Source: Antrodiella citrinella (Eukaryota > Basidiomycota > Agaricomycetes > Polyporales > Steccherinaceae). Taken from it: a DNA stretch of 11,185 nt. A program made the position numbers and the translations under genes. Shown one piece after another: positions 1 to 6,900 of the stretch. Below the pieces are notes generated by a model. The model ran no database searches. It was not told the DNA's origin and saw only the letters and a list, made by a program, of their open reading frames with translations. Position 1 is the first letter of the stretch. Every line of letters begins with the position of its first letter. The stretch is taken from assembly GCA_004802725.1 (NCBI GenBank), contig SGPM01000584.1, positions 1 to 11,185 of the forward strand. The letters run 5' to 3'.

Positions 1-1164
1 TTCCAGATAATGGCGCCATTCTTCCAATGCCCGAACGACACCTAGTAACTCCCGATCATAAATCTCATAGTTGCGTTGAGCAGCATCAAAGGATTTTGAT
101 AGATATGCGCATGGGTGCCAGTCTCCGTTAACATCTCTCTGACGCAGAACAGCTCCAGTTGCAAACTTGGAGGCGTCAGATTCGATGGAGAAAGGTTTCG
201 ATTTGTCAGGCATGAGGAGGACGGGTGATTCAGCAAAACATTGCTTCAATGTGTCGAATGCGGTCTGATGTTCGGTGTTCCAGACCCATGGTTGATCCTT
301 CCGAGTGAGATCGTTCAGTGGGTGGGCTAGATCGGAGTAATGAGAGATGAAGCGACGATAGAAGTTTCCAAATCCTAAGAATGAACGGACTCCCTTCACC
401 GAGGTAGGTGTGGGCCAGTCTCGGATTCCATCCAATTTTGATGGGTCCATGGCTACCTGATCCGGACGAATGATCATACCAAGGAATTCTACTTCGGTGA
501 CATCAAAATGACATTTCTCCGGTTTCAGGAAGAGATCACTGTCACGAAGACATTGGAGGATTCGTTGGGTTCATTGTTGGTGGATACGGAGGTCTGAGGA
601 GAAGAGTAGAAGATCGTCCATGTAGATCACTAGCCATCCTTCGTCAAGCATGTCCTTGAATAGATCATTCATCATGGCTTGGAATGTGGCGGGCGAGTTA
701 CAGAGTCCAAAGAACATGACCGTAGGTTCGTAGAGTCCTTTGGAACACTTGAAGGCAGCTTTCCATTGATGTCCATCTTTGATCCGCACATTATTGTAAC
801 CTGAGCGCAGATCAAATTTGGAAAAGATGGTAGCACCTTTCAAACGATCAACCAATTCACCGATGAGAGGTAAGGGGTATGCATTCTTCACGGTTCCTTC
901 ATTGAGATATCGGTAGTCCTGACAGGGACGTAGTGTACCATCTTTCTTGGAGACAAAGAAGAAAGGTGATGCCATTGGGGACTTGGATGGACGAATGTAT
1001 CCTTTCCGTAGATTTTCTTCTAGAAATTCATCCATGGCGAGTTGTTCCTTGGGGGACAGAGGATAAATCTTGCAATTCCGTGGGATGAAGTCTGGTTTCA
1101 GATCAATGGTGTGGTCGTAGGATCGGGGTTCAGGGAAGCGTTGTCTTGCTTTGAGAGGATGTTG
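1..1164 (-). pseudogene. Ty3/gypsy-type Pol fragment (RT + RNase H), 5'-truncated, one in-frame stop
   Basis: Reverse transcriptase and RNase H of an LTR retrotransposon, copying element RNA into DNA. The frame reads from about 1164 down to the window edge. A conserved pre-RT segment ([18 protein letters not shown]) lies at about 1140-1087. RT motif A ([10 protein letters not shown]) has its Asp at 811-813 and the YMDD catalytic box is at 613-624. The connection segment ([11 protein letters not shown]) and the RNase H start ([12 protein letters not shown], then [18 protein letters not shown]) follow to base 1. One TGA at 571-573 interrupts an otherwise open frame shortly after YMDD. It sits where a CGA Arg would fit, so a C-to-T transition is a likely cause (inference). 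Upstream the frame meets a TGA at 1177-1179 and similarity stops near 1150-1176, so gag, protease and the 5' end are missing. Integrase would lie outside the window. It belongs to a different lineage from the Pol at 3972-7370 (YMDD versus FIDD). Confidence 0.92.
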
Positions 1165-1465
1165 AATAGTATAAACTCAAAAAGAGCTTATGCAGAACAA
1201 GAATGTATGGTCAAGAAAAGTTTCTAACTTCAGTTTGAAGTAGAAGTCTTCCTGATCAAAGAAAATAAAACAAGGGGAGGTAGAAATGAACTGAAGCTTT
1301 TGAATGAGTTTGAGAAAAAGAAAGGAATTCGACAATCCTCCAAATTATACTGTGCTTGGTGGAGCGTGTCTTTAGTCGACCAGAGGTACAGTTGAGTTCG
1401 GTACTCGCGGTAGAAGCGTTGACGGTTAGAACCCAAAGGTCACTAGGTTGTTATATCCACTCTTT
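1165..1465. other. Non-coding spacer between the truncated Pol and the hairpin array
   Basis: No convincing gene is visible; the short frames here have no recognisable domains. One inverted repeat stands out at 1221-1246. A six-base inner stem (ACTTCA/TGAAGT) and a four-base-plus-wobble outer stem (TTCT/AGAA) are separated by one unpaired A on the 5' side. This is the same layout as the array downstream, but with A instead of C. The left edge is where the retrotransposon similarity ends. Confidence 0.5.
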
Positions 1466-1566
1466 GGATTCCTAGCGAAGTCTTCTTCGGCAATCCTAAG
1501 TTCCTTCAATGAACTTCTAATCCTCCTAGTACTCTCGTAGTACTTCTCCTAGTACGGCAAAAGGCA
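1466..1566. repeat. Leading inverted repeats before the bulged-hairpin array
   Basis: Three short inverted repeats occur in a row. At 1466-1496 an outer GGATT/AATCC encloses CGAAG-tctt-CTTCG. At 1498-1516 AAGTTC pairs with GAACTT over a seven-base loop. At 1528-1544 AGTACT pairs with AGTACT over ctcgt. Each alone could be chance, since six-base stems are expected a few times per kb. Their direct continuation into the regular array suggests that they are degenerate members or part of the same structured stretch. Confidence 0.4.
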
Positions 1567-1609
1567 AATTGAAAGGCGCTACGTTTAGCCCTAACAATTC
1601 CTATACGAA

Positions 1610-1750
1610 GGATGTATAGCAGCTTTTCCTTAAGCTCTATATGATCCTTATGATTCTCGAATGGTCCTAGTCTTGATCCTCTTGATCCTGTGCGAAGGGT
1701 TCTATAGCAGCGTTACGTAGCTCTATAGGATCCTTATGATTCTCGAATGG
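1610..1750 (+). repeat. Imperfect 86-bp tandem duplication inside the array
   Basis: The 22-base segment at 1643-1664 recurs exactly at 1729-1750, an offset of 86 bases. Each copy follows a bulged-C hairpin whose stems differ between copies (TATAG/CTATA versus CTATAG/CTATAG). The linker is identical while the stems have drifted in a paired way. Confidence 0.75.
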
Positions 1751-1751
1751 G

Positions 1752-1950
1752 GAAGTGTCAATAGCGACTTCTCGGTAAGTCCTATCAAGTCACTTCAAAC
1801 GGCGAGGGTTGAGTTAATAGCGGCCTTTCGTAAGCCCTATTAGACTCCTGGTAGTGTCAATAGCGACTACTCTTAGTCCTATTGGATCACTACAAACGGC
1901 GGGGGTTAGAGCTGATAGCAACTTCGTCAAGTTCTATCCAGTCTCTGATC
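1752..1950 (+). repeat. Imperfect 99-bp tandem duplication, two hairpins per unit
   Basis: Units start at 1752 (GAAGTGTCAATAGCGACT) and 1851 (GTAGTGTCAATAGCGACT). Each contains two bulged-C hairpins joined by a conserved linker, CAAACGGCGRGGGTT. The third unit is represented only by the hairpin at 1954-1996. The array therefore grew at least partly by tandem duplication. Confidence 0.7.
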
Positions 1951-2018
1951 CTAGGAAGGTAATAGCGACTTCGTCAAGTCCTATTAGTCTCCTTCCAATC
2001 GGCTTTGTGATGGGTAAA

Positions 2019-2127
2019 AGGGAGCCTTATATTCGCTTGTACTCGGTTACAAGGGAATTGCTCAGGCCTTTGAATCCGATCACCGGTGGAACTGATCTCG
2101 GTAAGAAGTCCTAGTTAAAGGCTCCTT
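2019..2127 (+). repeat. Candidate multibranched domain closed by a long-range stem
   Basis: AGGGAGCC at 2019-2026 can pair with GGCTCCTT at 2120-2127 over eight positions, one of them a G-T (G-U) pair. Inside are CTTGTA-ctcggt-TACAAG (2036-2053) and a bulged stem of CCGA+TCA with TGA+TCGG (2076-2101). The layout resembles a three-way junction directly after the hairpin array. It is a manual pairing, not a computed fold. Confidence 0.4.
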
Positions 2128-2134
2128 AAGTCGC

Positions 2135-2177
2135 AATAGAAATCGATAGACTTCGATTTCTATTCGACTTCGAATAG
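2135..2177. repeat. Two overlapping perfect inverted repeats (11 bp and 7 bp stems)
   Basis: AATAGAAATCG at 2135-2145 is the exact reverse complement of CGATTTCTATT at 2154-2164, over an eight-base spacer. The second arm overlaps a further hairpin, CTATTCG-actt-CGAATAG, at 2160-2177. The two share CTATT, so only one can form fully at a time. The 11-base stem is well beyond chance for this spacing and marks the right edge of the structured stretch. Confidence 0.6.
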
Positions 2178-2280
2178 ATAAAGGGTGGGAAAAGCGGGGT
2201 AGGTGCGTGTGGGAAAGTTGGGGGTAAGGTGCGTAAGAGTGGGGGTGGGGGTGAGGAATGGGGGGAAGAAAAANAAGGGG
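2178..2280 (+). repeat. G-rich tract with many runs of three to six G
   Basis: The plus strand has repeated G runs, densest at about 2241-2266 where two five-G runs one base apart precede a six-G run. Together with an earlier run about 16 bases upstream they could form a G-quadruplex with one long loop. The tract contains an ambiguous base at 2274. No gene is visible; the minus-strand frame through it is Pro/Thr/Leu-rich low complexity. Confidence 0.4.
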
Positions 2281-2917
2281 TATCTTGAAAGTAGCTGATC
2301 AGGTTCCTGGCTTCGGAGGTTGGCCTTATATACTCTACNGGTAGTAGACGGGAAAAAGTTATGTAAGATTCTTAGTAATCGAAAGAAGGTTCTGGTAGGT
2401 TCCGTAATGTTCCACGACATTCCGTGTCATTCCGAGGCATTCTGAGCGCTTATTCAGCGACGATGTGTGGTCGTGCTTCGACTAAGCTCTGCCAACACAT
2501 TGCCTGGGGGCTGATGGAATAGTGATTTGTCGTGTCTTGTGAACATTCCGGGGCCTTCCGTGAGGTTCCGGAGCAAAGTTTTGCTCCTCCAAAAATGGTC
2601 CGGCCGGCCTCGTGACAATCTCAGAAGGTCCGGAATGGTAATCCGGGGAGGCAATCTTGTCACTTCCCTGGAGTCCATCTCGGTCCGGAACCTTCCCGAG
2701 CATTCCCGCAGGTCTTGTGACTTTTGGGAATTATCCAGGGGGTTATCGGCGTATTCTGAGAGTCCGGGCTTGCTGACAAAGTACTCCGGGGCTTTGTGAC
2801 AGTCTCCGGGGGTTCTGTCACATGCTACGGCCCAGAACATTCTGTTCCCAGGATATTCCGGCGTATTCGTCTCGGGTTTCGGAAATACTTTGTGGCGGCA
2901 GGAGTTTCTTCGGCAGC
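2281..2917. repeat. Non-coding stretch with degenerate GTGAC / TCCGGGG modules
   Basis: No gene is supported. Visible items are three 10-bp tandem copies of CATTCYGNGN at 2418-2447 and a perfect hairpin, GGAGCAAA-gt-TTTGCTCC, at 2570-2587. GTGACAA (2612-2618) pairs with TTGTCAC (2657-2663) around a CCGGA/TCCGG core. ACAAAG/CTTTGT (2776-2797) and TGTGACAG/CTGTCACA (2795-2822) are stems whose arms overlap. GTGAC-type stems enclosing TCCGGGG-type loops recur several times, suggesting a decayed repeat family. Frames of 90-128 codons on both strands are low complexity and unrecognised. Confidence 0.45.
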
Positions 2918-2918
2918 G

Positions 2919-2968
2919 AAAATAAAGAAAGAAATAGAAAATAAAGAAAGAAAATAGAAAATAAAAGG
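2919..2968 (+). repeat. A-rich 19-20 bp tandem repeat carrying AATAAA
   Basis: The unit AAAATAAAGAAAGAAATAG (2919-2937) repeats at 2938-2957 with one extra A and again partly at 2958-2968. AATAAA occurs at 2921, 2940 and 2960 on the plus strand. It is either simple sequence or a polyadenylation region for a plus-strand transcript from the left; nothing in the sequence decides between these. Confidence 0.55.
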
Positions 2969-3209
2969 TGAACTTGGTAAGGTCTTGCAGAAAAGAAAGA
3001 AATTAAAAAGAAAAAGGTAAGGGGTGGGCCATGTGCCTGTGGGTCATGTGACCTTGTCCGTCTTCCAGGGGATTAGCGCGGGTGATGCGCTGGCGAGTGT
3101 CTTCTCCAGCTGTACTCGGGTTTCGGATCCGATTGCTGCATGCCTATTATTGACGTAACAGGCCCTGATCCCGGTGGGCCGTGTTTGAGTCCCTTGATCC
3201 TGATACCAC
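2969..3209 (+). other. Non-coding stretch upstream of the tentative membrane-protein gene
   Basis: No gene or RNA gene is recognised. A GGTCA-tg-TGACC inverted repeat lies near 3043-3054. A TGACGTAA octamer, matching the ATF/CREB-type bZIP site consensus, lies at 3151-3158, about 50 bases before the ATG at 3210. A GTTTGAGTCCC string resembles a tRNA B-box but has no surrounding cloverleaf. Confidence 0.3.
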
Positions 3210-3761
3210 ATGTTTCCGACTCCCGAAGAGAAGCCTGACTTGGGCAGCCTGATCTTTGCTGCTATTTTCGTGGGCTTCTTTTTGATCTTCGCGGCAGTGG
3301 TCACGGGGTGGATGTTTCTAGCGGAGCGAAGAGCGGCAGGGAGAGTCGCGGTGTGCGTACTCGACCTTCCCTTTCGTGTCTCTTTCGGGGGTTGACTCTT
3401 CCTTCCTCCTTCAACAGCGATATTCCTTTGCAGAATATCAATGGACCTTCCGTTTGACGGTGTTCGAGGAGGGTGCGTGTTTGTAGGAGGGGTCCTCTGG
3501 TACGTCCTTCACAGAATACGGCTATATTCTGTCTGCCCGGTACCAAACTGGTTTGGTGCAGGACATTCGCGGCAGACACAAATCCAACCGTCCTCGGTTG
3601 TCTCTGCTTAGACACGTATGGATTGTCCTCAATCCACTGCGTAGTCCTGGTATGGACTCCTTCATCCACACCGTAGAGGCAACGGTAAGCATGATTTCTC
3701 TGTGTCCGTGTCTGGGCTGGCGCTGATTGTCCGTGCGCAGGACTCGGTACCGAGGTCGTAG
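3210..3761 (+). CDS. Tentative four-exon gene for a small single-helix membrane protein
   Basis: Not recognised as any known family. The first frame (from ATG at 3210) starts MFPTPEEKPDLGSL. It then has about 20 hydrophobic residues with aromatic edges (FAAIFVGFFLIFAAVVTGW) followed by AERRAAGR, the layout of one transmembrane helix with a basic cytosolic flank. Uninterrupted, the frame stops at 3393-3395. A spliced model is exons 3210-3350, 3418-3472, 3515-3684 and 3741-3761, giving 128 residues with phases 0, 1, 0. Introns would be 67, 42 and 56 bases, with GTGTGC, GTGCGT and GTAAGC donors and AG acceptors. The last has a good GCTGAT branch-like site. The 42-base intron is short and divisible by three; the alternative is simply a TAG at 3484-3486. 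The model was assembled by eye, and a minus-strand frame is open over the same bases, so it stays weak. Confidence 0.25.
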
Positions 3762-3837
3762 GTCGTGACGGCGTGAGGTTGGGGAATGGGGGGTCAGAGG
3801 GGGTTGGTAGATGAGGAGGAGGAGGAGGTGGGCACAT
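3301..3837 (-). CDS. Unrecognised 178-codon frame downstream of Pol
   Basis: An uninterrupted minus-strand frame begins 134 bases after the Pol stop and could be a fourth ORF of the element. Its N-terminus is Pro-rich (MCPPPPPPHLPTPSDPPFP) and the rest is basic and Gln/Arg/Thr-rich, with no recognised domain, signal peptide or membrane helix. It is codon-aligned antisense to much of the tentative plus-strand gene at 3210-3761, so at most one of the two is likely real. It also spans five inverted repeats, which argues for a non-coding 3' region. A different minus frame (3522-3896) overlaps it and is equally unrecognised. Confidence 0.2.
   Translation of the reverse strand: MCPPPPPPHLPTPSDPPFPNLTPSRPTTSVPSPAHGQSAPAQTRTQRNHAYRCLYGVDEGVHTRTTQWIEDNPYVSKQRQPRTVGFVSAANVLHQTSLVPGRQNIAVFCEGRTRGPLLQTRTLLEHRQTEGPLIFCKGISLLKEEGRVNPRKRHEREGRVRTPRLSLPLFAPLETSTP
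3419..3642. repeat. Second hairpin train, five inverted repeats in about 225 bases
   Basis: GATATTC-ctttgca-GAATATC lies at 3419-3439. ACAGAATA-cggcta-TATTCTGT is at 3511-3532. ACCAAA-ctgg-TTTGGT is at 3542-3557. CAACCG-tcct-CGGTTG (3585-3600) is enclosed by GCAGA/TCTGC (3572-3607). TGGATTG-tcct-CAATCCA (3619-3636) is flanked by ACG/CGT. The last two share the same TCCT loop. A 12-base palindrome, CTCGGTACCGAG, follows at 3743-3754. The train lies 3' of Pol and could be the element's structured 3' region; no bulged C is present here. Confidence 0.5.
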
Positions 3838-3971
3838 GGGGAGGTCACGGGGAGTGATAGATGGCCAAAGTGGACGCGGTTGACGTGGAGGGTCATTGAC
3901 GCGGCCGTGGGACGATGGGGGATTGCGAATTTCTCCTGTGACTAGCTGATGTGCTTTGCTATGGTTGTGCC
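3838..3971. other. Short spacer after the Pol stop codon
   Basis: These 134 bases hold no recognisable gene. No purine-rich primer tract of the kind expected before a 3' LTR is obvious on the minus strand here. The nearest candidate, TTGAAGGAGGAAGGAAGAGT on the minus strand, is much further out at about 3395-3414. Confidence 0.35.
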
Positions 3972-6900
3972 CTATGTGTCTTCCTCTTCTGGATCTTCTT
4001 CTTCTTCATCATCACTTTCGACTTCTTCTTCCTGGTCATTAGATCTGCTCGTGCCCATGTCTTCGCGTCCTCCGACACTGCTTATCGGGTCCGACGGGAG
4101 CGAGGCAAGATCATCTGTCCTGGGATTGTATTTGAGAAGTCTGAATGCAGCGATTCCGGCTCTTGACAATTCTCCACTGAGTTCCTTCACAACGTACGAT
4201 CCTCCTTCCGTGCGGCGGACGACTTCGTATGGTCCTAAGTAGCGAGGCTTGGTCTTGCGATTGAGTTCCTTCTCAATGGCAGTGTTTCGCACAAGTACCA
4301 AGTCGCCAGGTCCATAGCTTTCCTGTTTTAGACGGTGCGCAAACCTCGACTCGAACTGCTCTTTCCCCTTAAGGCGAGAGAGTCGAATTGCGGCTGCGGC
4401 ACGGGCCAAATCGTCTGGTCTCTTTTCCAGTTGCTGAATGCGCAGTGCCAAAAGGTCTTCGGCACTCATTCCGGATCGGTAACCTTCCATCATAAAGGTT
4501 GCCTCTGTCAAGTCAAACGGCAGAACCGGGTGGACTCCATGTACCAGGTAAAAGGCGCTGAATCCTGTGGCTCTGCGGGTCGTGATCCTGTCTGCGAATA
4601 GGGCGTGGGGGAGTAGATCTGGCCATTTGCTGACATTTCCTTCGCAAGCTTTGACGAGTGCTTCACGAAGGATAAAATGTCCTCTCTCTACTACTCCATT
4701 GGCCTTGGAGTTGTACGGAGAGATCCTGATGTGGGGGATTCCGTACTTCCTGACCAAAATCTCGAAGGCTCCCTTGGTCTCGCTTCCATTGTCAGTGACA
4801 ATTTCAGCGGACATTCCGTAACGGCAGATGATGTTTTCCCAAAGGAACTTGCTGACAGCTTCCGAGTTCGGCGACTTTAAGGCCTTAGCCTCGCAGTTTC
4901 CTGATAGATCGTCTCGTGCAGCGACGATGTACCGGAAGCCTTTACTCTTGGGCATGTGCATGATGTCGAGGTAGAATTTGGTGAATAGAGTGACTGGGGT
5001 GGCGATACTGATGGGGGTCTCGACTTTCTTTAGGCTCCGGGTTTGGCAGATGTGGCAAGTCTTGACATAGTGCCGGACATCAGCGTAAAAGTATGGCCAG
5101 AAGAATCGTAACCGGATGGTCTCGAAGGTAGTCTGCTCTCCACGGTGGCCATGGTCATCGTGGGCTTCCTTCAGGATAGCCTTGCGTTCTTCTTCGTCAA
5201 AGATGATCCGCCTTGGCATCTGACCTGTATACCTCCGAAACATATGCCCGTCTTGGACGAAGTATCGCAGCGCTTTCTTGAGAAACTTTATCCTCTGCGT
5301 ATCTTTCTCAAATTCAGGGACCTCCATTGTTTCCAGGTAGTGTTTTATCTGGAGCAATGTCTCTTCTTGGGTGGTCCCTGTGAGTAGATATACCGAGTTT
5401 TTCCTTGGTTTCAGCGGCTGCAATAGTGGTCCAAACATCTCCTGACGGGCTGCTTCCTTTGATACGGCGAGGTATAGTGCGATGTGGTCGAGCCATGAAT
5501 CGTCATCTTCTTCAACCTCTTCTCCTTCTCCTAAGTCTCTCCTTGACAGAGCATCCGGTCCTCGGTGCTTGTCTGCGGGGACGTGTATGAGCTTGAAATC
5601 ATACATGATGATTCCTTGAAGCCACCGATTCAGGGTAGAATTCGGCTGTAGATCGGGGTCGTTCATCATCCCTTTGATGTACTTTGCATCTACTTCCACA
5701 TGCAACGTCTTGGCTCCGATGAGGTAGAGTCGGAAGTGGCGTAGAGCTCGGTATAAACCGTAAAGCTCTAGCTTGGGCTGACTGTAGTTACTTTCGACTT
5801 TGTTCATCGGCAGCGATCCATAACGAGCGGGCCTTCGTTTTCCTTCATCGTCGATCTGTGAAAGAATAAATCCTACAGCATACTTGCTGGAGTCCACAGA
5901 CAATATAATCGGGTTGGTGGATGTATAGTCTATGGGCCTTAGCGCAGGTGCTGTAGAGACTAGTTCTTTCAGCTTGTCGAATGATCCTTGGCGGCGATCG
6001 TCCCAGGTGAACTCTGCTCCTTTACGGGTCAGTTCTGTCAAGGGTCTGGCAATAGCCGAGTAATCCTTGATCCAGATCCTGACTGTCCCGCAAAGTCCTA
6101 GGAATCCACGAACTTGTTTGGGTGTTGTAAGCGGTGGCCAGTTTGTAATCTTGGCNATCTTGTCNTCGTCTGGGCTCCTCCCNTCTGGTGTGCATTTCTG
6201 TCCNACGATGAGGACCTCTTGGCGGCAGATCTGGGTCTTGCGAGGGGAGAACTTGGCCCCTGCATGACCGATGCGNTGCATTATTCTCTGGACGTCTAAT
6301 GCATGCTCCCAAATAAATCTCCGTATCCCTGGGTTNTCTTCTAGCACTTCAGGGTGCCCATCCTTATCAGGGTACTCCGTGGCAGGTCCTTTGATTGGTA
6401 CGTCATCAATGAAGATGTTGGTCTTGGTTGGGATCTCGTCCTGGAGTATGAAGGTCATACTGGCTTGAAATTCTGAAGGGGAGTTTGTGTAGCCAGTGGG
6501 CATGGAGGTGATCTGCAGCAATCCCAACGGAGTGAGAAAGGCAGTCATCGGACGGCTGGATGGGTCGACTTTTCTGGCATCGAAGCCCCAGAACAAGTCA
6601 AACACTGTGTAGCATTTGCGACCTGCAAATGGCTCCACAAAGTCGTCAAGAATTGGGGGAAGGCCAGTCTCACGGATGGAGACTGCGTTCAACGGCTGAA
6701 GGTCGTGAACGATCCTTAGGTTCCCATTTTTCTTGAGGACACAGAACCATCGAGAGCGGTAGGATGATTGACTCCTTTCGTAGACTCCTGCCTTCATCTT
6801 CTCTTTCAACAACTCTACTACTTTCTCCTTGATTCCGGGTGGAATGGGTATATTGCCGTGCGCCCATGGTATGTGTGGCACGACCGGCATAATATACGGG

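Larger units (their letters stand above)
1567..1996 (+). repeat. Array of eight three-tier hairpins, each with a single bulged C
   Basis: Eight consecutive inverted repeats lie at 1567-1599, 1610-1647, 1697-1733, 1752-1796, 1811-1847, 1851-1893, 1908-1946 and 1954-1996. Each has an outer stem, a middle stem usually [N]ATAG/CTAT[N], one unpaired C on the 5' side, an inner stem of 3-5 pairs and a loop of 4-8 bases. Outer stems differ but stay complementary: AATTG/CAATT, GGAT/ATCC, GGTT/GATC (with wobbles), GAAGTG/CACTTC, GAGT/ACTC, GTAGTG/CACTAC, AGAG/CTCT, GGAAGG/CCTTCC. Inner stems do the same: GCTA/TAGC, AGCTT/AAGCT, AGC/GCT, GACTT/AAGTC, GGC..TT/AA..GCC, GACTA/TAGTC, AACTT/AAGTT, GACTT/AAGTC. 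This is seen directly. Paired change suggests selection on a folded nucleic acid, probably RNA (inference). The family is not recognised. Confidence 0.8.

Noticed and set aside
42..236. 64-codon minus-strand frame near the window start
   Set aside because: Shadow of the RNase H frame, which reads correctly in another register.
1466..1996. CRISPR-like array
   Set aside because: The repeated part is a hairpin with variable stems, spacing is irregular, there are no unique spacers of constant length and no cas genes, and the context is eukaryotic.
2454..2840. Overlapping frames of 128 (minus) and 90 (plus) codons
   Set aside because: They lie in a repeated GTGAC/CCGGGG stretch, overlap each other on opposite strands and show no recognisable domain.
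3185..3200. GTTTGAGTCCC as a tRNA B-box
   Set aside because: No acceptor, D or anticodon arms can be paired around it on either strand.
3382..3392. CTTTCGGGGGT shared with 9759-9769 as a possible LTR remnant
   Set aside because: Only 11 bases match and the flanks do not align; likely chance.
3900..4100. Chromodomain at the Pol C-terminus
   Set aside because: After GPY/F the protein has only a short linker and an acidic tail; no aromatic cage-type motif is visible.
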